DNA from: Candidatus Komeilibacteria bacterium CG11_big_fil_rev_8_21_14_0_20_36_20
GTDB lineage: Bacteria > Patescibacteriota > Patescibacteriia > UBA1558 > GWA2-36-10
DNA length: 52,139 bases
Direction: 5' to 3'
Assembly (NCBI GenBank): GCA_002787405.1
Contig: PCWQ01000006.1
Span: 1-52,139 of the forward strand
In this document: positions 15,877 to 24,117 of the stretch, piece after piece
Numbering within the stretch: the first letter of the stretch is position 1
How the letters are laid out: every line of letters begins with the position of its first letter
The notes under the pieces: generated by a model
Database searches by the model: none
Told to the model about the DNA's origin: nothing
The model's input: only the letters and a program-made list of their open reading frames with translations
Translations under genes and position numbers: made by a program

Positions 15877-16620
15877 ATGATTAGTGAAGACGATATAAAA
15901 TTTTGGGGGCCCAAATATGGATCTATATATCCATATTTGGAGACGTCTACTCCATATAATAATTTAATTGACGATATTTTTTCATTCCTAGACTTTAATA
16001 AAGAGGATGTTATTTTAGATTGTGGTGCTGGTTCAGGTTTAATTATCAAGAGAATTTTAGAGGAGTTTGATTTTATCAAGCATATAGATGCTTTAGATGT
16101 GAGTAAAGTCATGTTAAGTCATTTAAAAAACAAATTAAAGTTTTTTGATAATAAAATAACCAGTAAAGTAAATTTAGTGCAACATGATTTGTCTTATCCA
16201 CTACCTTTTAAAGATAATGTATATGATAAGATTATTTCTAATTTAGTTTTAACTTATATAATCTCATATGAAGGAAAGTTTGGCGAAGATGTTCTTGCAG
16301 GTGTTTTATCAGAGATGTATAGAGTATTAAAGAAAAATGGCGTTATAGTATGGACGACGCCTATAAATAATGTAAAATTTGTAAAAGTTTTTTTAGCTTC
16401 TTGGAGGAATATATTAAATTTAAAATATTATAAGAGGTTATATTATGGGCCATTAATTTTAGGTCACGCATTGACTATTCAAAAGAAAGGTAAAGAAGGT
16501 GTTTATCATTTTTATAATAAAGATCGAATTGAAAATATTTTATTGAGATGTGGGTTTACCGATATTCAATTTAAAAGATCTTTTGCGAAACAAGCTTGGG
16601 TTATAAATTGTAAAAAATGA
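15877..16620 (+). CDS. SAM-dependent methyltransferase (class I)
   Basis: The 247-residue protein has motif I VILDCGAGSGLII (about residues 46-58), an acidic DALDVSK strand-2 motif, a motif around NLVQHDLSYPLPFKDNVYDKIISN and a post-II VLKKNGVIVWTTP strand. This is a typical methyltransferase_11/25 core. The substrate is unknown; small molecules or lipids are usual. The N-terminal 40 residues (FWGPKYGSIYPYLETSTPYN) are probably the substrate lid. The stop overlaps the start of the histidine kinase (ATGA), so the two are translationally coupled. Codon use is strongly AT-rich, like the 5' third of the kinase. Confidence 0.85.
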   Translation: MISEDDIKFWGPKYGSIYPYLETSTPYNNLIDDIFSFLDFNKEDVILDCGAGSGLIIKRILEEFDFIKHIDALDVSKVMLSHLKNKLKFFDNKITSKVNLVQHDLSYPLPFKDNVYDKIISNLVLTYIISYEGKFGEDVLAGVLSEMYRVLKKNGVIVWTTPINNVKFVKVFLASWRNILNLKYYKRLYYGPLILGHALTIQKKGKEGVYHFYNKDRIENILLRCGFTDIQFKRSFAKQAWVINCKK

Positions 16621-19427
16621 GCACAAATATTACACACCTTTTATTAATCTTAATATCTCTTTTAAACTTATTTTTGAGTTTTTTAGTTTGGATCAAAAAT
16701 AAAAAATCTCCATCTAATATTTGGTATAGCATGGTAGTATTAGGAGGTTCTTTGTGGGCGTTTGGTCTATTTGGGTTTTTATATGTTGATAGTTTAACAG
16801 TAGCTTTAAATTGGGCTCGTTTTTATTATATTGTAGCCGCTATTATAGCTTATTGTTTTTTACATTTTGCTATATATTTTCCGTTTAAAATACATAGTGA
16901 CACTAACATATTAAAGATATTAACTCTTGCGCCAGTGATTATTATTATCTATTTTCTTTTTTTTACAGATTTACATTTAAGTAAAATATCACTAGTAGAT
17001 TGGGGTAAGGATGTAACTCTAGGAAAGGCTTATATTTTTTATGTAGCATATTTTACAGTTTATATTATCATTTCATTTGTTATATGGTCTAAAAAATATA
17101 AAATAGCTGATAAGATAGATCGTCTAAGATTGAAATATGTTTTTATAGGCACAGGAACAACTTTAATATTTGGTTCTTTTTTTAATTTATTTTTACCCAT
17201 ATTTAATTATAGGTATGTTTGGGTAGGACCATTTTTTACAATATTGATGATTGGTTTTATCTTCTACGCCATTGTTCGTTACCGCCTCATGAACATCCGT
17301 GTTATTATTGCTCGTAGTATTCTTTATGCTATTTTGGTCGGTACTGTATCTAGCGCTTTTGCTTTATCAGTCGTAGTAGTTGGTAATTTGATTGGCGGCA
17401 ATACCAGAACCAGCAAGATGATTACCTTTATTATTGACGCTATTATTGTGGTTTTGTTTTTGGATCCGGTTAAACGTACTTGGGCTAGGGTCACGGATCG
17501 TATTTTTTATAAGGATAAGATAGATTATCAGCTGGTTTTGCAGGAAGTCAGCCAGATTTTAGCCAGGGAAATTGATTTGCAAAAACTTTTGCCCAAGACG
17601 GCCGCTCTTTTGACTGAAAAAATAAAAATAAAAAGTATCTCTGTTCTGGCACCGATTGGTAATAAGTTTGTGCCCATTGTTGAAGATGATGATCATAGCA
17701 ATAAACAATATCAGCCCAGTGAAAATTTTATTAACTATGTTCAAAACCATCAAGGTATTATGATTGTGGAAGAGTTAATACGCCTGCAGGACTCGTTAGA
17801 TCATAAAAGTTTGAGATATCGGGAACTGGATGGGTTTATTAAAGAAGCCGAGTCTTGGAAAATTGAAATGGTGGTGCCGGTCAGTGAAGAAGGGGATTTA
17901 ACAGCTGTTTTTCTCTGTTCAACTAAAAGCTCAGGCGATTTATACAGCCAGGATGATATTAACTTCTTTAAGGTTTTAGCCCCTCAGGTTTCCAATGCTA
18001 TTGAAAAATCAGAATTATACGAGGAAGTAGAGGAATTTAACCGAGAATTACAGGCCAAGGTGGAAGCCCGCACCAAGAGCTTGCAGGAGGTCAACATGGC
18101 TTTGGAGGAACGAAACAAATTTTTGACTACCATGCAGGTGGTGATTAATATGGTCAGCCGCACCATGGATTTAAAGAAAATAACTCAGATGATTGCCGAC
18201 AGCATCGCTAATGAATTGGGTTATGTCGGTGGCATTTTAAGTTTTGTGGATTTTGATAAAAAAGTGTTGCTAGTTGGCGCTATTACCCAGAATAAAATGA
18301 CGATTGAGGCCCTGGGTTTGCTTCAGAAAAAAGTCTGGGAATATAATACTCCTTTACAGGAGGATTATAATTTGGCGACCCAAACTGTTCTGTCCGGCAA
18401 AATAAATTTTTCCGACAGAATGTCCGATTTTCTCTCGCCGCCAGTGGAAAAGGAGAGTATTGATAAAATTCAGAAGAAATTAGGAATTCAGACCGTCGTG
18501 GGCGTGCCGATTTTTTCGGAAAATAAAATTATCGGTATTATTCGTTTTCTGTTAGCGGTTAAGCGGGATAAAATTTTTTCTTTGGATATTGAAACTATGA
18601 CCGCTTTAACCAACGAAGTCGGCATTGTTTGGCGTAATTTGCGTTTATACGAAAATCTTCAGAAAGCCAATCGAGATATGCAGGAAGCCAATATTCACTT
18701 GCGGGCTTTGGACAAGGCCAAATCCGAGTTTTTATCCATTGCTTCCCATCAATTGCGCACGCCAATTTCAGCGATCAAGGGCTATTTGGCGATGATGCTG
18801 GATGGTGATTTCGGCAAAGTAAGTCCGAAAATTAAAAATGTGCTCAAGGATTTATTTGAAAGTTCGGCTCGTTTAGCTCGTCTGATTAATGTCTTTTTGA
18901 ATGTTTCTCGCATTGAATCAGGACGTTTCAAATTAGATAAAAAGCCGATTCAAATTAATGATTTGATTGAGAGCGTCATTATTGAGTTAAAAAATCAGGC
19001 CATCAAGAAAGAGTTGAAATTAACCTATCATCAGCCGGTTAAAAAGATTCCGTTAGTTTTTGCTGACAGCGACAAACTGCGGGAAGTCATTCTTAATTTA
19101 GTGGATAACGCCATCAAATATACTCTGAAGGGTTCTATTGATATCTATATTAAACACGACAAACATGAATTAAGTTTTATATCCAAAGATACTGGTATTG
19201 GAATTGACCCGAGTGAGGGTAGAACTTTATTTAGAAAATTTGTGCGGGGCACTGGCGTTGCCCAAATTCATACTGGTGGTTCGGGTTTAGGTTTGTTTAT
19301 TGCGCAAAAAATTATTAAAGAGCACGGCGGCCGGATTTGGGCTGAGAGTAAAGGCAAAGAAAAAGGTAGTGTTTTCCGTTTTGTCATTCCTTTGTACGAC
19401 GGCCAGGATAAACGAGTTGAAAAATAA
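16617..19427 (+). CDS. Hybrid 7TM sensor histidine kinase with two GAF domains
   Basis: The protein has 936 residues. A 7TM sensor occupies about 1-225 and more helices run to 290. GAF1 spans about 315-465 and a coiled coil about 470-510 (EEVEEFNRELQAKVEARTKS). GAF2 spans about 515-680. The HisKA H-box is FLSIASHQLRTP (His about 711), the N-box LREVILNLVDNAIKYT (Asn about 827), G1 DTGIGID (Asp about 858) and G2 GGSGLGLFIA. All catalytic boxes are intact. It phosphorylates itself at His and passes the phosphate to a response regulator, none of which is nearby. The first ~645 bases are much more AT-rich than the rest, with the change near 17,260. Confidence 0.93.
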   Translation: MSTNITHLLLILISLLNLFLSFLVWIKNKKSPSNIWYSMVVLGGSLWAFGLFGFLYVDSLTVALNWARFYYIVAAIIAYCFLHFAIYFPFKIHSDTNILKILTLAPVIIIIYFLFFTDLHLSKISLVDWGKDVTLGKAYIFYVAYFTVYIIISFVIWSKKYKIADKIDRLRLKYVFIGTGTTLIFGSFFNLFLPIFNYRYVWVGPFFTILMIGFIFYAIVRYRLMNIRVIIARSILYAILVGTVSSAFALSVVVVGNLIGGNTRTSKMITFIIDAIIVVLFLDPVKRTWARVTDRIFYKDKIDYQLVLQEVSQILAREIDLQKLLPKTAALLTEKIKIKSISVLAPIGNKFVPIVEDDDHSNKQYQPSENFINYVQNHQGIMIVEELIRLQDSLDHKSLRYRELDGFIKEAESWKIEMVVPVSEEGDLTAVFLCSTKSSGDLYSQDDINFFKVLAPQVSNAIEKSELYEEVEEFNRELQAKVEARTKSLQEVNMALEERNKFLTTMQVVINMVSRTMDLKKITQMIADSIANELGYVGGILSFVDFDKKVLLVGAITQNKMTIEALGLLQKKVWEYNTPLQEDYNLATQTVLSGKINFSDRMSDFLSPPVEKESIDKIQKKLGIQTVVGVPIFSENKIIGIIRFLLAVKRDKIFSLDIETMTALTNEVGIVWRNLRLYENLQKANRDMQEANIHLRALDKAKSEFLSIASHQLRTPISAIKGYLAMMLDGDFGKVSPKIKNVLKDLFESSARLARLINVFLNVSRIESGRFKLDKKPIQINDLIESVIIELKNQAIKKELKLTYHQPVKKIPLVFADSDKLREVILNLVDNAIKYTLKGSIDIYIKHDKHELSFISKDTGIGIDPSEGRTLFRKFVRGTGVAQIHTGGSGLGLFIAQKIIKEHGGRIWAESKGKEKGSVFRFVIPLYDGQDKRVEK

Positions 19428-19503
19428 TTATCATCTTATATTTTAATGAAGCAAATTGTGATTAAAGAGGGTGTTTTTTTGACTTTAAAAAACATGGAGA
19501 AAG

Positions 19504-19512
19504 TGGTATAAT
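19504..19512 (+). promoter_or_regulatory. Extended -10 promoter before the 120-residue gene and pgk
   Basis: TGGTATAAT is an extended -10 element with the TATAAT consensus, 29 bases before the ATG. A TTGACT lies 22 bases upstream, too far for a standard -35. Confidence 0.65.
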
Positions 19513-19540
19513 AACCCTAAGATTAATAAAGGTTTTTATT

Positions 19541-19903
19541 ATGAAAACTAGTTATTCATTTATCTTTTTTATTCTTATTTTTCTGATCGTGGCTGCTATT
19601 TTTTTAATTTTAAATAAAGAGACAGCTGGTCAGGAAAAAACTTTGCGCCAGACGTTGGGCTGTTATTTCGGTCCAATAGCTGATTCGGTTTTGGACCTAA
19701 GAGCTGATACCACTTTAGTAGGTGCTTTTATCAGTTTTAGGGAAGTGCCTTTACCTGATGAAACTAGAAAAGAGCTGGATGATTTGAATATTGTCCTTGA
19801 TGAGAGAACTTGGATCTTTGATTATGTTCTGGGGGAGATTCCTATTGATAGCTTATGCCCTTTGGCTGAAGATAAATCAGTCAAATCAATTTTCATTCCT
19901 TAA
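19541..19903 (+). CDS. Small membrane-anchored protein of unknown function
   Basis: The 120-residue protein has an N-terminal membrane anchor (residues 5-27) and an exported domain with two Cys (LGCYFGP, SLCPLAE) that may pair. I do not recognise a family. It is the first gene after a good promoter and lies 5 bases before pgk. It is therefore part of the glycolysis transcript, though a functional link is not shown. Confidence 0.7.
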   Translation: MKTSYSFIFFILIFLIVAAIFLILNKETAGQEKTLRQTLGCYFGPIADSVLDLRADTTLVGAFISFREVPLPDETRKELDDLNIVLDERTWIFDYVLGEIPIDSLCPLAEDKSVKSIFIP

Positions 19904-19908
19904 TTTTT

Positions 19909-21132
19909 ATGAAACTAAAAAGCATTAAGAAAGCCAAATTTTTACGCGGCCAAAAGGTTTTAATGCGGGTGGCTTATGATATTACTTTAGCTAAAAAAGG
20001 AAAGAGTTGGATAGCACCTGATAACCGTCGCCTAGTAGCTACCTTGCCGACAATTAAATATCTACTCAAGCAAGGGGTAGGTATAGTTTTTCTTTCTTGG
20101 CTAAAAAGACCTGACGGCAAGGTGATGGATAAATATCGGATGGATCCGGTAGCTAAAGAATTGAGCCGTTTGCTCAAGAAGCCGGTTGATAAAGTCAACG
20201 ATTGTGTAGGTTTAGCCGTCAGAAGTAGAATTAAAAAACTAAAGTCGGGAGATTTGCTGATGTTGGAAAATGTCAGGTTTCATCCCGAGGAAATGACCAG
20301 CAACAGCCGGTTTGCCAAAGAATTGACCCAAGGGTTGGATTTAATTTGTTTTGATGCCTGGGCCCAGATTCATCGAATCCATGCTTCCACGCTGGGTATT
20401 TTAAAATATCTGCCGGCCTATAGTGGGTTTTTGTTGGATAAAGAAATAAATAATTTGGAAAAAATCACTAAACATCCTAAAAAACCACTGACTATTATTT
20501 TGGGAGGAGCTAAAATTTCCGACAAAGTTAATGTCTTACAATCATTAGCTCAGCAAGCTGATCAGATTTTAATTGGTGGAGGGTTGGCTAATGTTTTTTT
20601 AAAAGCGCAAGGGGTTGAGATTGGCCGGTCGTATTTGGAGGATGTTTTTGTTGACCAGGCCAAAAGAAAAAAAATTAATCCGGTCAAAGCAGCCAAAAAT
20701 ATTCTGAAGCAGCATAAAAATATTGTTTTGCCTCTGGATTTGCTGGTCGCCAAGCAGATGAACCAGCGAGCCAAACCTCGGTTGATTAATTTAACCAAAG
20801 GAGAACAGATAGAAAAAAATGAGATGTTTTTGGATATTGGCCCTCAAACAATCAAATATTACTCGGAGATTATTAAAAAATCCAGGACAATTTTATGGAA
20901 TGGACCACTAGGAGTTTTTGAAATAAGTCAGTTTGAGTTGGGCACTAAGAAGATCGCCCGAGCTGTTGCTAGCGCTAAAGCTATAACTGTCATTGGCGGA
21001 GGAGATACTGAGGAAGTAGTTAAAAAATACAAATTAGAAGGAAAATTTGATCATGTTTCTACTGGCGGAGGAGCAATGCTGGATTTTCTGGCAGGCCAGA
21101 AATTACCGGTTTTAGATAAATTGAAAGAATAG
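19909..21132 (+). CDS. pgk: Phosphoglycerate kinase, divergent 3-PG site
   Basis: The 407-residue enzyme of lower glycolysis transfers phosphate between 1,3-bisphosphoglycerate and ADP. Kept motifs: MLENVRFHPEE, LGGAKISDKVNVL, LIGGGLANVFLKA, ILWNGPLGVFE and the nucleotide loop VIGGGDTEEV / HVSTGGGAMLDFL. The substrate side is changed: the usual RVDFNVP is RVAYDIT, SHLGRP is SWLKRP, and the DAFGxAHRAHAS loop is DAWAQIHRIHAS. The key Arg residues and one His remain. Length is normal. It is probably active, but the loss of the usual Asp, Asn and His is notable. It lies upstream of eno and gpmI. Confidence 0.92.
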   Translation: MKLKSIKKAKFLRGQKVLMRVAYDITLAKKGKSWIAPDNRRLVATLPTIKYLLKQGVGIVFLSWLKRPDGKVMDKYRMDPVAKELSRLLKKPVDKVNDCVGLAVRSRIKKLKSGDLLMLENVRFHPEEMTSNSRFAKELTQGLDLICFDAWAQIHRIHASTLGILKYLPAYSGFLLDKEINNLEKITKHPKKPLTIILGGAKISDKVNVLQSLAQQADQILIGGGLANVFLKAQGVEIGRSYLEDVFVDQAKRKKINPVKAAKNILKQHKNIVLPLDLLVAKQMNQRAKPRLINLTKGEQIEKNEMFLDIGPQTIKYYSEIIKKSRTILWNGPLGVFEISQFELGTKKIARAVASAKAITVIGGGDTEEVVKKYKLEGKFDHVSTGGGAMLDFLAGQKLPVLDKLKE

Positions 21133-21202
21133 TAATTTTTAATATTAATAAAGAAAAGCAATATGTCATTTTTAAATAAAAAGGGAATATTATAAGCCGA
21201 TT

Positions 21203-22474
21203 ATGCCAAGTAAAATAAAAAAAATAAGCGCTTTAGAAATTTTAGACTCTCGTGGCAATCCGACAATAGAGGTTACGGTTGAGTTAACTAATAAAATGAC
21301 CGCCACGGCGGCCGTGCCTTCCGGCGCTTCTACTGGTCGCTTTGAGGCCTGTGAATTACGAGATAATAATCGATTTCGTTACCAGGGTAAAGGAGTATTA
21401 AAGGCCGTAGAAAACGTTAATAAGATTTTAAATAAAGAATTAAACGGTCTACAAACCACGGAACAAAAGAAGATTGACGAATTGATGATAGAAATAGACG
21501 GCACCAAAAATAAGAGCCGTTTAGGAGCTAATGCTATTTTAGGTGTTTCTTTGGCAGTGGCCAAGGCGGCTGCTCAGATAACTGGTTTGCCTTTGTATGA
21601 ATATTTACGCAATTTGTATGAGCCAAAGTTAAAAAAATTTAATTTGCCCACCCCAGTAGTAAATGTTATTAATGGCGGCCGGCACGCTGATACTAATATC
21701 AATCTTCAGGAATTTTGGATAGCGCCCATCAGAGCCGAGACTTTTGCCGATAAATTAAGGCAAGCTAGCGAAATCTTTCACAAATTAGGAGACTTGCTTC
21801 AGGCCACCGGTCTGGATACGGATTTAGGCAATGAAGGCGGCTATGCGCCTGATTTCAAATCACATCATCAGGTTTTGGGTTTCTTGCAGCAGGCCGTGGA
21901 AAATAGTGGTTATAAGCCCGGTCAAGACATTGTTTTTGGTCTTGATGCCGGTGCTTCAGAATTATACAATGAGACCAAGGGGATTTATAAACTTGATTTA
22001 GAGCAGGAAGAATTTCAAGCCGAGGAGTTGATGGATTATTATTTGGATTTGATGGCCATTTATCCTTTGCAGTTTTTGGAAGATCCTTTTGCCGAAGATG
22101 ATTGGCCGGCTTGGCAGCAGTTTACCAAGGATCAATACGTTGTTTCCCATCAGATTAAAGTGATCGGTGATGATTTATTTGTGACTAAAGAGGAGAGATT
22201 AAAAAAGGGGATTGATTTGAGCGCAGCTAATGCTATTATTATTAAGCCGAATCAAGTGGGTACTCTAACCGAAACTTTAGCTACTGTTCGCTTGGCTCAG
22301 CAAAATAAATATAAAATTATTGTTTCACATCGCAGCGGTGAGACATCTGATACAACTATTGCCGATTTAGCGGTGGCTGTTGATGCGGAATATATTAAGA
22401 CTGGTTCTACGGCGCGAGGAGAGAGGATTGCCAAGTATAACCGTTTGTTAAACATTGAAGAAAAAATTAAATGA
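21203..22474 (+). CDS. eno: Enolase
   Basis: The 423-residue enzyme interconverts 2-phosphoglycerate and phosphoenolpyruvate. It has SGASTGRFEACELRD (lid loop), NGGRHADTNINLQEF (catalytic His), GLDAGASE (metal Asp), LEDPFAEDDW (metal Glu), IGDDLFVT (metal Asp), KPNQVGT (catalytic Lys), SHRSGETSD and YIKTGSTARGERIAKYNRLL. All expected residues are present. It starts 70 bases after pgk and overlaps the next gene by four bases (ATGA), so it is tightly coupled to gpmI. Confidence 0.97.
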   Translation: MPSKIKKISALEILDSRGNPTIEVTVELTNKMTATAAVPSGASTGRFEACELRDNNRFRYQGKGVLKAVENVNKILNKELNGLQTTEQKKIDELMIEIDGTKNKSRLGANAILGVSLAVAKAAAQITGLPLYEYLRNLYEPKLKKFNLPTPVVNVINGGRHADTNINLQEFWIAPIRAETFADKLRQASEIFHKLGDLLQATGLDTDLGNEGGYAPDFKSHHQVLGFLQQAVENSGYKPGQDIVFGLDAGASELYNETKGIYKLDLEQEEFQAEELMDYYLDLMAIYPLQFLEDPFAEDDWPAWQQFTKDQYVVSHQIKVIGDDLFVTKEERLKKGIDLSAANAIIIKPNQVGTLTETLATVRLAQQNKYKIIVSHRSGETSDTTIADLAVAVDAEYIKTGSTARGERIAKYNRLLNIEEKIK

Positions 22475-24105
22475 CAATAAAGAAAAAAACTACCCGCCCG
22501 TCACCTAAGGTCATTCAGCGAGATGTTGCGGATAAAGAAAAAGTTATAAAAAAAGGACATTTGCCTTTAGTTTTGATTATTTTGGATGGTTGGGGTTTGA
22601 GTAAAATTAAGGAAGGTAACGCCATTGCTTTGGCTAAAACGCCGATTATGGATGGCTTGTATAAGAAATATCCTAATACTCAACTGGGCGCTTTTGGGCG
22701 GCATGTTGGTCTATCGGCTGATCAGCCCGGTAATTCTGAAGCAGGGCATATGAATATTGGAGCTGGTCGGGTAGTTGAACAGGATACGATGGTAATTTCT
22801 CGGAGTATTAGTAATGGCACGTTTTTTAAAAATCCAGCTTTTTTGCAGGCAGCCCAGCATGCTATTAAAAATAATTCCGATATTCATTTGATGGGTTTAT
22901 TGTCTGATGGTCGTAGCCCTCATTCTGATAACGACCACTTGATAGCTTTAATTAACTTTTTCCTTTCCAAAACCAAACAAAATATTTTTATCCATCTTTT
23001 TACGGATGGACGCGACAGCGCCATGTTTACGGCTTTGAAAATTTTAAACAGGAATAAAATTATTTTTAATAATCAGCGGGTAAAAATTGCCAGTGTCATG
23101 GGTCGGTTTTATGCCATGGATCGTCGGCGTGCTTGGAGCCGTACCCAGAAAGCGTACGAAGCCATGGTCTTAGGTAAGGGCTTGGCTGTGCCCAACGCTA
23201 TTGAAGCAATTAATCAGGCCTATAATCGTGGAGAGAGCGATGAATTTATTCCACCTTCTATTATAGTTAACGAAAAGAAAAAACCAGTGGGAATGATTGC
23301 TTGTAATGATGCAGTTGTCTTCTTTAATTTAAGATCTGACCGTGCTAGACAACTGTGCAAATCTTTTGTACAGAAAAATTTTATTAAAGATAATCCAGGC
23401 GCTTTTAAAAGAACTAAGATGGTAGATAATCTGCTCTTTGTAGCTTTGACTGATTTTGGTCCAGATCTAGATAATATTATCACCGCTTATCCAGGTATTG
23501 ATGTACCCGACACTTTAGTTCATACTTTGCGAGATTGGCGGCAAGTTTATATTGCTGAAACAGAGAAGTATGCTCATATGACTTATTTTTTTAATGGTGG
23601 CTATGATCATCCAGTAGCTGGAGAGACTCGAATTAATATTCCGTCGGTGGAGGTTGACTCTTATGACAAGAAGCCGGCGATGAGCACCAGAGCTGTTATG
23701 CAACAGGTGTTGGATTATATTAAAGATGATCGGTTTGATTTTGTGGCTATCAATTTTGCCAGTCCGGACATGATCGGTCATACTGGTAATTTAGAAGCGG
23801 CTGTCAAAGCAGTGCAAATTGTTGATCAAGCGGTGGGGCGTATCGTCAAAGCAGTTTTATCCAGACAGGGGACGGTGCTAATTACTGCTGATCACGGCAA
23901 TGTCGAAGAAATGATTAATGTTGAGACTGGCGAAATTATCACTCGACACTCCAGTAATTTTGTTCCTTTTGTCATGGTTAGTCGTCATCATAATTTTAAA
24001 TTAAAAAAGAATGGAGAATTGGCTAATATTGCTCCGACGATTCTGGATTTGTTTCAAATCAACAAACCTTCTTCAATGAGCAGCCAGTCTTTAATTGATC
24101 AATAA
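22471..24105 (+). CDS. gpmI: 2,3-bisphosphoglycerate-independent phosphoglycerate mutase, copy 1
   Basis: The 544-residue enzyme converts 3- to 2-phosphoglycerate with two Mn ions. The phosphatase-fold metal motifs are present: LIILDGWG, the nucleophile Ser in GNSEAGHMN, FTDGRDS, GRFYAMDRR, NFASPDMIGHTG and ITADHGNVEE. It has about 30 extra basic residues at the N-terminus before the usual start (KKKTTRPSPKVIQRD). It overlaps the end of eno and is followed after 12 bases by a second full copy. Confidence 0.95.
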   Translation: MTIKKKTTRPSPKVIQRDVADKEKVIKKGHLPLVLIILDGWGLSKIKEGNAIALAKTPIMDGLYKKYPNTQLGAFGRHVGLSADQPGNSEAGHMNIGAGRVVEQDTMVISRSISNGTFFKNPAFLQAAQHAIKNNSDIHLMGLLSDGRSPHSDNDHLIALINFFLSKTKQNIFIHLFTDGRDSAMFTALKILNRNKIIFNNQRVKIASVMGRFYAMDRRRAWSRTQKAYEAMVLGKGLAVPNAIEAINQAYNRGESDEFIPPSIIVNEKKKPVGMIACNDAVVFFNLRSDRARQLCKSFVQKNFIKDNPGAFKRTKMVDNLLFVALTDFGPDLDNIITAYPGIDVPDTLVHTLRDWRQVYIAETEKYAHMTYFFNGGYDHPVAGETRINIPSVEVDSYDKKPAMSTRAVMQQVLDYIKDDRFDFVAINFASPDMIGHTGNLEAAVKAVQIVDQAVGRIVKAVLSRQGTVLITADHGNVEEMINVETGEIITRHSSNFVPFVMVSRHHNFKLKKNGELANIAPTILDLFQINKPSSMSSQSLIDQ

Positions 24106-24117
24106 AGATAAAAATCA

